64,000 nt of DNA from assembly GCA_019083985.1 (NCBI GenBank), contig JAHRCV010000001.1, positions 744,001-808,000 on the forward strand. Direction: 5' to 3'. The notes under the pieces were generated by a model, which worked only from the letters and a program-made list of their open reading frames with translations, was not told the origin of the DNA and ran no database searches. The DNA is from Rhizobiales bacterium TNE-4. Its GTDB lineage: Bacteria; Pseudomonadota; Alphaproteobacteria; Rhizobiales; Beijerinckiaceae. The position numbers were made by a program, and so were the translations under genes. This document shows positions 56,650 through 64,000 of the stretch, in pieces (positions within the stretch are counted from its first letter, which is position 1; the number at the start of each line of letters is the position of its first letter).

Positions 56650-57585
56650 TTACGGCTTGTAATTGCTCATGCCAGGTCCAGTCTTGTCATAGACGTTGAA
56701 AAATTCGTCGGACAGGATGGTTGCGATCCCGCCTTCGGGGACCTCGAGATTGTCCTGCGCTAGCGTTACGACACGGGCCTTCCAGCCGGGCGGGAGCTTC
56801 TTGAAGACGGAAGGACCCGCCGCCATGAAGTCGTCATAGGAGATTTTCGGGTCGAGGCCCAATTGGAAGCCTTTCATGATCCAGACATTGCCATTGGGAT
56901 CATCGAGAACCATCACGGTCCGGCCCTTGTTCCAATTGATCGCGCTTTTGCGGGCAATGGTCTGCGGTTTGTAGGGCGTGACGTCGTTCACATTGGCCGT
57001 TCCGGTGAGGTTGAGCTGCGCCGTATGCGGAAACGCCATGCCGCCGAATTGTCGTGTCTTGCCGACGTCAATCTCCCACCAATCGGCGATGGAAAGCTTC
57101 GGCCCGTTGAGCGAGGCACCGAGCACGCCGTATTTCTTGGCGATCTCGTCCATGTTGAGGACCGCGACTTGCGCCTGAGGCGCCGTGTCCCGGTCTTTTG
57201 GGATATCCGGGATGGCATAGGTGCCATAACACGCCGCAACCAGGCTCTTGGTGGTGGGATCAATGTCGGCGAGGAAGATCTCGATATAGCGCAGGCGATA
57301 CATATCGACCCGCGTGTAGACGGCGTTCTGACCGTCCGAGAGCACCTCGGGCTTTGGTCCGGCGAGGGCGGTGAGGCAAGCCGATGACATGTCCTTGAGG
57401 TGATTGAGCATGCAGGCCTTGATGCGTCCGGCCCCCGGCGTCACCCCCTTGCAATATTGGACGATGTCTCCCGTGCATTCGCGGACGATATCGACGCCGC
57501 GGTCCAACCGTTCCCAGACGGAGTCCGCATGGACGGGGTGGGTGAGCGCGCCGCCGATAAGGGCAGCCAAGGCCAGTTTTCTCAT
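56650..57585 (-). CDS. Secreted protein with N-terminal Cys-rich (GLG1-like) repeat, unknown function
   Basis: 311 aa. A signal peptide (MRKLALAALIGGALTHPVHA) is followed by a four-cysteine segment, ECTGDIVQYCKGVTPGAGR..ACMLNH..SSACLTAL, matching the Cys-rich FGFR/GLG1-type repeat found in many Rhizobiales periplasmic proteins. The remaining ~230 residues (WWEIDVGKTRQFGGMAFPH, NWNKGRTVMVLDDPNGNVWIMKG) form a beta-rich domain I do not recognise. It lies opposite to and interrupts the adk-rpsM succession. Confidence 0.8.
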   Translation of the reverse strand: MRKLALAALIGGALTHPVHADSVWERLDRGVDIVRECTGDIVQYCKGVTPGAGRIKACMLNHLKDMSSACLTALAGPKPEVLSDGQNAVYTRVDMYRLRYIEIFLADIDPTTKSLVAACYGTYAIPDIPKDRDTAPQAQVAVLNMDEIAKKYGVLGASLNGPKLSIADWWEIDVGKTRQFGGMAFPHTAQLNLTGTANVNDVTPYKPQTIARKSAINWNKGRTVMVLDDPNGNVWIMKGFQLGLDPKISYDDFMAAGPSVFKKLPPGWKARVVTLAQDNLEVPEGGIATILSDEFFNVYDKTGPGMSNYKP

Positions 57586-57692
57586 GGTTTCTTATCCGCA
57601 ATCGATTGTTGAAACGGGTGGTCTACTGTTCAAATCTCTTGGACATAAGCCACATCCAGGCCAAAATGGGAAGGTCTCCCCTCTTTTTTGAA

Positions 57693-58322
57693 ATGAAGAA
57701 TTACGCTATTAAACAGAGACATACACGTATAAATTGTATTGTTACTTTAGCCCTTCTTACCACGCCGGTTGTGGCGCAGGATTTGAACGGAACGCTCTGG
57801 GTGCGCGATACGGGGTCGTCGCGTGTCAAATTCGCACCGTGTGGCGATGCGTTATGCGGATCGATCGTATGGCTTAAAGATCCTACGGGGCCTGCGAAGA
57901 TCGGCCAGCAGATCTTCTTCGGTATGAAGCCCGATGGGCCGGGGCAGTGGAGGGGCCAGGCGTTCAACCCCGAGGACGGCAAGACCTATTCCGGCAAGAT
58001 GACGCTCTCGGGTGCCACCTTGACGACCGCTGGGTGCGTGTTTGGTGGGCTTATCTGCAAGAGCACAAGCTGGTCTCAAGTGCCATGTAGGTGTGGGCGT
58101 AAAAACGTCTGCCAGCCTGCGAAACCATGCTTGACAGGTCGGTCTCGGGCCTATACCCACCCGCCATCAGGTCCATCGGCTGGGCGCTCCGCTCCGGGTT
58201 TCGGAGAGGCGTGCTTTTTGTTGTTTGGGCCGACCGCGCATGGGCCGGCCTCCACCGGACGCGCGGCGTGCAACCGCCGGGTTCGCCCGGCCGACATGGA
58301 GACGAGGCGATGGCCCGTATAG
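57693..58322 (+). CDS. DUF2147 domain protein with a read-through C-terminal tail
   Basis: 209 codons from ATG 57693. A signal-like N-terminus ([14 protein letters not shown]) precedes a complete DUF2147 domain: [31 protein letters not shown], then [16 protein letters not shown] and [17 protein letters not shown] (quoted in parts). Family members end a few residues after the Trp. Here the frame continues ~80 residues of Arg/Pro/Gly/Ser-rich, non-homologous sequence and runs 13 bases into rpsM. The native stop was probably lost, or a frameshift occurred near 58078-58092, where a TAG lies in a neighbouring frame. The start is uncertain. It is inserted between adk and rpsM. Confidence 0.65.
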   Translation: MKNYAIKQRHTRINCIVTLALLTTPVVAQDLNGTLWVRDTGSSRVKFAPCGDALCGSIVWLKDPTGPAKIGQQIFFGMKPDGPGQWRGQAFNPEDGKTYSGKMTLSGATLTTAGCVFGGLICKSTSWSQVPCRCGRKNVCQPAKPCLTGRSRAYTHPPSGPSAGRSAPGFGEACFLLFGPTAHGPASTGRAACNRRVRPADMETRRWPV

Positions 58323-58678
58323 CAGGCGTCAACATTCCGACGAACAAGCGCGTTATGATTGCGCTTCAATACATTCACGGCATTGGCCCGAAGAAGGCTG
58401 AAGAAATCTGCGAGAAGGTCGGTATCCCGGCTGAGCGTCGCGTGAACCAGCTCTCGGACGCCGAAGTGCTCCAGATCCGCGAAACGATCGACCGTGATTA
58501 CATGGTGGAAGGCGATCTGCGCCGCGAAGTCGCGATGAACATCAAGCGTCTGATGGACCTTGGCTGCTATCGCGGTTTGCGTCACCGCCGCAACCTGCCG
58601 GTTCGTGGCCAGCGCACGCACACCAACGCCCGCACCCGCAAGGGCAAGGCGAAGCCGATCGCCGGCAAGAAGAAGTAA
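58310..58678 (+). CDS. rpsM: 30S ribosomal protein S13
   Basis: 122 aa. [20 protein letters not shown] start, [21 protein letters not shown] signature. ATG 58310 follows GAGACGAGG. It heads the alpha operon; because two foreign genes and terminators now precede it, it must have its own promoter in 58090-58300. Confidence 0.98.
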   Translation: MARIAGVNIPTNKRVMIALQYIHGIGPKKAEEICEKVGIPAERRVNQLSDAEVLQIRETIDRDYMVEGDLRREVAMNIKRLMDLGCYRGLRHRRNLPVRGQRTHTNARTRKGKAKPIAGKKK

Positions 58679-58762
58679 TCCATTTCCCGGCCTTCGGGCC
58701 GGGGATCACCTCTCCCATCCCGAGCGCCTGGCACCACGGGCGCGCCAGAAGGAATTTAAACC

Positions 58763-59155
58763 ATGGCAAAAGAAGCCACCCAACGCGTCCGCCGCCGCGA
58801 ACGCAAAAACATCGTCTCGGGCGTTGCGCATGTGAATGCCTCGTTCAACAACACGATGATCACGATCACCGACGCACAGGGCAACACGATCTCTTGGTCG
58901 TCGGCCGGCATGATGGGCTTCAAGGGCTCGCGCAAGTCGACACCGTATGCCGCGCAGGTTGCCGCTGAAGACGCCGCCAACAAGGCGAAAGAACACGGCA
59001 TGAAGACGCTCGAAGTCGAAGTCACGGGTCCAGGTTCGGGCCGTGAATCGGCGCTCCGCGCGCTGCAGGCTGCTGGCTTCACCGTCACCTCGATCCGTGA
59101 CGTGACGCCGATCCCGCACAATGGCTGCCGGCCGCGCAAGCGTCGCCGCGTCTAA
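58763..59155 (+). CDS. rpsK: 30S ribosomal protein S11
   Basis: 130 aa. [18 protein letters not shown] and [14 protein letters not shown]-terminus are signatures. An 84-bp gap after rpsM contains a short CCCGGCC/GGCCGGG hairpin without a T-run. Confidence 0.99.
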   Translation: MAKEATQRVRRRERKNIVSGVAHVNASFNNTMITITDAQGNTISWSSAGMMGFKGSRKSTPYAAQVAAEDAANKAKEHGMKTLEVEVTGPGSGRESALRALQAAGFTVTSIRDVTPIPHNGCRPRKRRRV

Positions 59156-59279
59156 TTTACTTTTGTGAATACGCCTTCCGACCTGACGGGGTCGGGAGGT
59201 GATTACTTCGCCATCGTGAACGCGTGGCCAGGGTCGACGGACCGATATGCCGCGCGCTCTTTCATGAAGGACTGCATCT

Positions 59280-60296
59280 GTGATTCAGAAAAACTGGCAA
59301 GACCTCATCAAGCCGACCAAGCTCGACGTGACGCTCGGCGATGACCGCAAGCGCGTCGCCACCATTATTGCTGAACCGCTCGAGCGCGGCTTTGGCGTGA
59401 CGCTCGGTAATTCGCTGCGTCGCGTGCTTCTCTCTTCGCTGCAGGGCGCAGCGATCACGTCGGTGCAGATCGACGGTGTGTTGCACGAATTCTCCTCGAT
59501 CGCTGGTGTGCGTGAAGATGTCACCGACATCATCCTCAACATCAAGGCGATCGCGATCCGCATGCAGTCGGACACGCCGAAGCGTATGACGCTGCGCAAG
59601 CAGGGTCCGGGCCCGGTAAAGGCTGGCGATATCGCTGTCTCAGGCGACACGCAGATCCTCAATCCCGATCTTGTGATCTGCACGCTCGACGAAGGTGCAG
59701 AAATCCGCATGGAATTCACGGTCAAGACCGGCAAGGGCTATGTCCCGGCCGATCGCAACCGTCCGGAAGATGCGCCGATCGGCCTTATCCCGGTCGACAG
59801 CCTGTTCTCGCCGGTCCGCAAGGTCTCCTATCGCGTGGAAAACACCCGCGAGGGCCAGATCCTCGATTATGACAAGCTGATCATGACCGTTGAAACCAAT
59901 GGCGGCGTGACACCTGACGATGCGGTTGCTTATGCCGCGCGCATCATTCAGGACCAGCTCAACGTGTTCGTGAACTTCGAAGAGCCGCGCCGCGAGGAAG
60001 ACAAGCCCTCGATGCCGGAACTCGCCTTCAATCCGGCCCTTCTCAAGAAGGTCGACGAACTCGAATTGTCGGTGCGCTCGGCCAACTGCCTCAAGAACGA
60101 CAACATCGTTTACATCGGCGACCTCATCCAGAAGACGGAAGCCGAGATGCTGCGCACGCCAAATTTCGGCCGCAAGTCGCTCAACGAAATCAAGGAAGTG
60201 CTCGCCGGCATGGGGCTCCATCTCGGCATGGAAGTCGCTGGTTGGCCGCCGGAAAATATCGACGAGCTCGCCAAGCGTTTCGAAGAGCATTACTGA
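59280..60296 (+). CDS. rpoA: DNA-directed RNA polymerase subunit alpha
   Basis: 338 aa from GTG 59280 ([17 protein letters not shown]). N-terminal dimerisation domain ([22 protein letters not shown], in the assembly helix) and C-terminal DNA-binding domain ([34 protein letters not shown]). It partners RpoB/RpoC encoded in the same window. Confidence 0.99.
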   Translation: MIQKNWQDLIKPTKLDVTLGDDRKRVATIIAEPLERGFGVTLGNSLRRVLLSSLQGAAITSVQIDGVLHEFSSIAGVREDVTDIILNIKAIAIRMQSDTPKRMTLRKQGPGPVKAGDIAVSGDTQILNPDLVICTLDEGAEIRMEFTVKTGKGYVPADRNRPEDAPIGLIPVDSLFSPVRKVSYRVENTREGQILDYDKLIMTVETNGGVTPDDAVAYAARIIQDQLNVFVNFEEPRREEDKPSMPELAFNPALLKKVDELELSVRSANCLKNDNIVYIGDLIQKTEAEMLRTPNFGRKSLNEIKEVLAGMGLHLGMEVAGWPPENIDELAKRFEEHY

Positions 60297-60395
60297 GTTT
60301 TGCAAGACGGGCAGGGGGCCTCTCCCTGCCCGATGTAAAGACCGGACGTACCTTGGCACGGCGCCCGGATAAACCCTCACTGAAGGAGATACGCC

Positions 60396-60818
60396 ATGAG
60401 ACACGGATATCGCGGTCGCCGCTTCAATCGTACAGCTGAACATCGCAAGGCGATGTTTGCCAATATGTGCCAGGCGCTGATCAAGCATGAACAGATCATC
60501 ACGACGCTGCCGAAGGCGAAGGATCTTCGCCCTGTCGTCGAAAAGCTCATCACGCTCGGCAAGCGCGGCGATCTGCATGCGCGTCGCCAGGCGATTGCGC
60601 AGATCAAGGATGTCGATCTCGTCAAGAAGCTCTTCGACGTTCTTGGCCCGCGTTACAAGGATCGCAATGGTGGCTACACCCGCGTGCTGAAGGCCGGCTT
60701 CCGTTTCGGCGACAATGCGCCGCTTGCTGTGATCGAGTTCGTTGATCGCGACGTTGATGCACGGGGTCAGGATTCGGGCCCGTCGCAGAAGGACGAAGTG
60801 GTCGAAGCGGCGGAGTAA
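60396..60818 (+). CDS. rplQ: 50S ribosomal protein L17
   Basis: 140 aa. [20 protein letters not shown] start and [21 protein letters not shown] signature. Last gene of the alpha operon; ATG 60396 follows AAGGAGA. Confidence 0.99.
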   Translation: MRHGYRGRRFNRTAEHRKAMFANMCQALIKHEQIITTLPKAKDLRPVVEKLITLGKRGDLHARRQAIAQIKDVDLVKKLFDVLGPRYKDRNGGYTRVLKAGFRFGDNAPLAVIEFVDRDVDARGQDSGPSQKDEVVEAAE

Positions 60819-60841
60819 TCGCCGTTTGATGCCTCTTTTCA

Positions 60842-60867
60842 AAGCCGGCCTTCGGGCCGGCTTTTTT
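60842..60867 (+). terminator. Terminator of the alpha operon
   Basis: Stem AAGCCGGCC / GGCCGGCTT with TTCG tetraloop and T6. Confidence 0.94.
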
Positions 60868-60894
60868 ATTGCACGATCGTGCTAGAGTTTTTCG

Positions 60895-61764
60895 ATGATC
60901 GAGACCGTCACCGCCATCGTTGTTGCGCATGATAGCGCCGCTAAATTGCCGGCATGCCTCGCCGCGTTGCAACGCGACGGCGTCAATACGATCGTTGTTG
61001 ATAATGCGAGCGAGGATGACAGTGCCACGGTGGCCGAAGCCCATGGTGCGCGCGTCATCCGTAACGCAAAAAATGAAGGCTTTGGCCGTGCGATGAATAT
61101 CGGCATGCGGGCTGCAACGACGGATTTTGCGCTCTTGGTCAATCCGGATCTCGTGGTGGACGAGGGTGCAGTTGTCCGTTTGCTCGCAGCGATGGAATGT
61201 TGGCGCGATGCGGCTATTGTGGCGCCGCGTATTGTTGAGCCGGATGGGCGCGTGTTCTTCTCCAACCAATCGCTGCTTGCTAAAACATTGCGCAATGAAA
61301 GAGGTGCGCGCTGGTTGCCTGAAGGTGATTGCTGCACGCCATTTCTCTCAGGCGCGTGCTGGCTTGTGCGTCGTGATATCGTGCTTGGCCTAGGTGGCTT
61401 CGATGAGCAGATCTTTCTCTTTTATGAAGATGATGATCTGTGCCGCCGCGTGAGTGATGCCGGGCACGCTCTCGTGCATGTGCATGAGGCCATTGCGCGC
61501 CATGAGCGCGGGGCGTCGGCGGCGCCACGCAAAGGCCGGGTGTTCAAGGCACGGCGGCATCTTGCATGGTCGCGCGCCTATGTGGCGCGTAAATGGGGGT
61601 TGCCTTCGCCAATATTTAAAATTGTCATGACGAATGCGCCTAAGGCGCTGCTTGCCTATGTCAGTGGGCGGCGCTGGCGTTTCGAACGTTATGCCGGTAG
61701 CGTTCAAGGCGCTATCGATTCATGGCGTGGCCGGACTGCACTCGATATCGAAAAGCTAGTCTAG
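60895..61764 (+). CDS. Family 2 glycosyltransferase (rhamnosyltransferase-like)
   Basis: 289 aa. GT-A fold: VTAIVVAHDSAAKLPACLAAL start, IVVDNASEDDS nucleotide-binding motif, LLVNPDLVV in place of the usual DxD, FLSGACWLVRRD and FDEQIFLFYEDDDLCRRV acceptor-side motif. It probably adds a sugar to a cell-surface polysaccharide. No other polysaccharide genes are visible except the acyltransferase that follows closely, so the two may act on the same glycan. Confidence 0.88.
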   Translation: MIETVTAIVVAHDSAAKLPACLAALQRDGVNTIVVDNASEDDSATVAEAHGARVIRNAKNEGFGRAMNIGMRAATTDFALLVNPDLVVDEGAVVRLLAAMECWRDAAIVAPRIVEPDGRVFFSNQSLLAKTLRNERGARWLPEGDCCTPFLSGACWLVRRDIVLGLGGFDEQIFLFYEDDDLCRRVSDAGHALVHVHEAIARHERGASAAPRKGRVFKARRHLAWSRAYVARKWGLPSPIFKIVMTNAPKALLAYVSGRRWRFERYAGSVQGAIDSWRGRTALDIEKLV

Positions 61765-61790
61765 TTGTCATTGTAGGGAGTCCAGCGTTG

Positions 61791-62873
61791 GTGAGCGTTT
61801 GGGGCGGTTTGACGATCGGTCAGGCCATGACGGCGCGGGCAAATAATTTTTCGGTGCTGCGCCTGGTCCTTGCTTCGGCCGTTATCGTTTCGCACGGTTT
61901 TTCGATACCGACGGGCGACAATACGCTTGAGCCATTCTATCGTTCGACGGGTTTGCGCCTCGGCGAATATGCGGTGAACTGCTTTTTCGCAATCTCCGGC
62001 TTTCTTGTGACGATGAGCTATCTGCAGCGCGGTCCACGCGATTATGTGATTGCACGCGTTTTACGGATCGTGCCGGGCTTCTTGGCTGCGGCTTTCTTCA
62101 CCGTCTTCGTGATTGGTGCTGCCTGTACGAGCTTGCCGTTGTCGACGTATTTTACTGACCCGGCGCTTTACGCCTATCTGCGGCAGGTTTTGACCGGTTT
62201 TAAGAGTGCCGGCGCGATGCCGGGCGTCTTCACCGACAATCCACATCCATGGCCGCTTGGGACAATCTGGACGTTACGCTATGAAATCGCACTTTATGGT
62301 GCGGTGTTGCTGTTCGGCGTGGTGGGTGCGTTAAAGACGTGGCGGATTGCGGGATTGCTCGTAGCGCTTTTGTTTATTGTTATCGTTGTCGTAGATGGAT
62401 TCATTCCTCAGGCAACACGATATGTCGAAGTTTTGCTGCGGCTGGTTTTCATGTTTGTACTCGGCAGTACTTTTTTTCTCGCACGTGGGCTGGTCAAATT
62501 ATCATGGCCATTACTCGCAATCTTTATTGTCGTGACTTGGTTTTCTCACGGTACAGCCTTCTATTTTGCACTGCTCTATCTGACGCTCGCTTATGGCGTT
62601 TTGCTTACGGCCTTTGGGCCGCTCTGGCCGGGCGTCAACTGGGCAGACAAGACCGATCTCTCTTATGGGATCTATCTCTTCGGCTGGCCCGTTCAGCAGG
62701 TCCTTGTGCAATTGTTCCCTGCCGCATCCGTCTGGGCACTCTTGGCCCCTGCACTGATCGTCAGCGCTTTGATCGCATGGGTGTCTTGGCATGGGGTTGA
62801 AGCCCCTGCGCTACGGCTAAAGGCCGTTTTTACCAAGCGACAGTTGAGGTTCTCATCCGAACAGGGCACATAG
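61791..62873 (+). CDS. Acyltransferase family 3 membrane protein (OafA/ExoZ-like)
   Basis: About 360 aa with ten or so TM helices. [20 protein letters not shown] carries the active-site His of acyltransferase-3, followed by [17 protein letters not shown] and [14 protein letters not shown]. It O-acetylates or otherwise acylates sugars of exported glycans. The start is uncertain: GTG 61791 (or TTG 61788) lies downstream of TAGGGAG; ATG 61827 is also possible. It follows the glycosyltransferase by ~27 bp, so they are probably co-transcribed. Confidence 0.85.
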   Translation: MSVWGGLTIGQAMTARANNFSVLRLVLASAVIVSHGFSIPTGDNTLEPFYRSTGLRLGEYAVNCFFAISGFLVTMSYLQRGPRDYVIARVLRIVPGFLAAAFFTVFVIGAACTSLPLSTYFTDPALYAYLRQVLTGFKSAGAMPGVFTDNPHPWPLGTIWTLRYEIALYGAVLLFGVVGALKTWRIAGLLVALLFIVIVVVDGFIPQATRYVEVLLRLVFMFVLGSTFFLARGLVKLSWPLLAIFIVVTWFSHGTAFYFALLYLTLAYGVLLTAFGPLWPGVNWADKTDLSYGIYLFGWPVQQVLVQLFPAASVWALLAPALIVSALIAWVSWHGVEAPALRLKAVFTKRQLRFSSEQGT

Positions 62874-62901
62874 GACGGGGACGGATACTGCGGGGGCCGC
62901 T

Positions 62902-64000
62902 ATGTCAAAAATGTCGGACGATCTGCGCTCGGGCGCGCTTGTCTACCACAAGCTGCCGAAGCCGGGGAAGTTGGAGATCCAGCCGACAAAGCCGCTGGGT
63001 AACCAACGCGATCTGGCGCTCGCTTATTCGCCCGGCGTCGCGGCGCCTTGCGAGGCGATTGCTGCTGACCCTTCACTCGCTGCCGATTATACGGCGCGCC
63101 AAAATCTGGTCGCCGTGATTTCAAACGGCACCGCCGTGTTGGGCTTGGGCGATATTGGCCCGCTTGCCTCCAAGCCGGTGATGGAAGGCAAGGCCGTCCT
63201 CTTCAAGAAATTTGCCGGTATCGATGTGTTCGATATCGAAGTGGCAGAGAAAAATGTCGACAAGCTCGTCGATGTGATCGCCGCACTTGAACCCACCTTT
63301 GGCGGGATCAATCTCGAAGACATCAAGGCACCGGAATGTTTTGAAGTTGAAGCCCGGTTGCGCGAGCGTATGGCGATTCCCGTGTTCCATGATGATCAGC
63401 ATGGCACGGCGATCATCGTTGGCGCGGCTGTGACGAACGCGCTCGCCATTGCGGGCAAAAAGATTGCTGATGCGAAGATTGTCGCCTCGGGCGCGGGTGC
63501 TGCGGCGCTTGCCTGCCTCAACCTTCTGGTGTCGCTGGGTGCCAAGCGCGAGAACATTTTTGTCACCGATCTTGAGGGCGTTGTCTATGAAGGCCGTGAA
63601 AAGCTCATGGACCGCTGGAAGAGCGTGTTTGCGCAAAAGACCGATTTGCGCACCCTGCGTGAGGTGATCGCCGGAGCGGATGTCTTCCTCGGCCTTTCCG
63701 CTGGTGGCGTTTTGAAGCCTGATATGGTCGCCGCGATGGCCGCCAAGCCGCTCATTCTCGCGCTTGCCAATCCGAACCCTGAAATTCAACCTGATGAAGC
63801 GCGCGCTGTCCGTCCAGACGCCATGATCTGCACCGGACGTTCCGACTACCCCAATCAGGTCAATAATGTTCTCTGCTTTCCTTATATTTTCCGCGGGGCG
63901 CTTGATTGCGGAGCGACGACGATCAATGAGGAAATGAAACGCGCTGCCGTTGAAGCCATCGCCCAATTGGCGCGTGAAGCTCCGTCTGACGTGGCCGCAC
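62902..64000 (+). CDS. maeB: NADP-dependent malic enzyme (3' end beyond window)
   Basis: The first 366 codons of an oxidative decarboxylase converting malate to pyruvate. [20 protein letters not shown] start, [14 protein letters not shown] (catalytic Tyr region), [18 protein letters not shown], metal-binding [12 protein letters not shown], and the NAD(P) domain [19 protein letters not shown] with [12 protein letters not shown]. The long MaeB type has a C-terminal phosphotransacetylase-like domain; whether it is present cannot be seen. ATG 62902 (or 62911). Confidence 0.95.
   Translation, partial: MSKMSDDLRSGALVYHKLPKPGKLEIQPTKPLGNQRDLALAYSPGVAAPCEAIAADPSLAADYTARQNLVAVISNGTAVLGLGDIGPLASKPVMEGKAVLFKKFAGIDVFDIEVAEKNVDKLVDVIAALEPTFGGINLEDIKAPECFEVEARLRERMAIPVFHDDQHGTAIIVGAAVTNALAIAGKKIADAKIVASGAGAAALACLNLLVSLGAKRENIFVTDLEGVVYEGREKLMDRWKSVFAQKTDLRTLREVIAGADVFLGLSAGGVLKPDMVAAMAAKPLILALANPNPEIQPDEARAVRPDAMICTGRSDYPNQVNNVLCFPYIFRGALDCGATTINEEMKRAAVEAIAQLAREAPSDVAA

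Overview
The window is a chromosomal segment from an alphaproteobacterium, most likely of the order Hyphomicrobiales (Rhizobiales). The evidence is the Rhizobiales-type two-cysteine porins, the gene order of the tuf-secE-nusG-rplKA / rplJL-rpoBC / rpsLG-fusA-tuf / S10-spc-alpha ribosomal block, an L10 gene that starts with GTG, a zinc-free S14 and a short-LID adenylate kinase. No rRNA genes, CRISPR arrays or IS elements were seen. Family-level placement is not possible by eye.

Positions 1-11.3 kb are an accessory region built around three porin alleles. A porin runs off the left edge on the minus strand. It is followed by a decayed type I secretion ABC transporter and an L-idonate 5-dehydrogenase. 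Next is a plus-strand porin gene (3255-4526) interrupted by a ~6.5 kb integrative element. The element is bounded by perfect 81-bp direct repeats (3357-3437 and 9893-9973), both lying inside porin coding sequence. The host promoter, start codon and signal peptide are now joined in frame to a porin body carried by the element. The original porin body (9893-11269) is stranded, headless and promoterless, at the far end. The element also encodes a tyrosine integrase, a DEAD-like helicase/ATPase, a serine recombinase and a small unknown protein. Integration and excision would therefore swap which outer-membrane porin is made. This is the most unusual feature of the window.

Positions 11.3-22.6 kb hold mixed genes: a beta-barrel protein, tRNA-Thr, a small secreted Gly/Tyr-rich protein, an MHS-type MFS transporter and rlmB. 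A coupled two-gene unit (small membrane protein plus a 768-aa P-loop NTPase) follows, next to tRNA-Tyr. After it comes a GRRM-type RiPP cassette: a precursor with nine Trp-X-Asn motifs, a radical SAM/SPASM maturase and a secreted partner.

Positions 22.7-60.9 kb are the translation/transcription superblock: tRNA-Gly, tuf1, tRNA-Trp, (RTX protein), secE, nusG, rplK, rplA, (two unrelated genes), rplJ, rplL, rpoB, rpoC, rpsL, rpsG, fusA, tuf2, the complete S10 and spc operons through secY and adk, (two unrelated genes), rpsM, rpsK, rpoA, rplQ. It is broken by accessory genes at three points. The two tuf genes are identical except for their last ~35 bp, which indicates gene conversion. From 60.9 kb to the right edge are a GT2 glycosyltransferase, an acyltransferase-3 membrane protein and a partial NADP-type malic enzyme.
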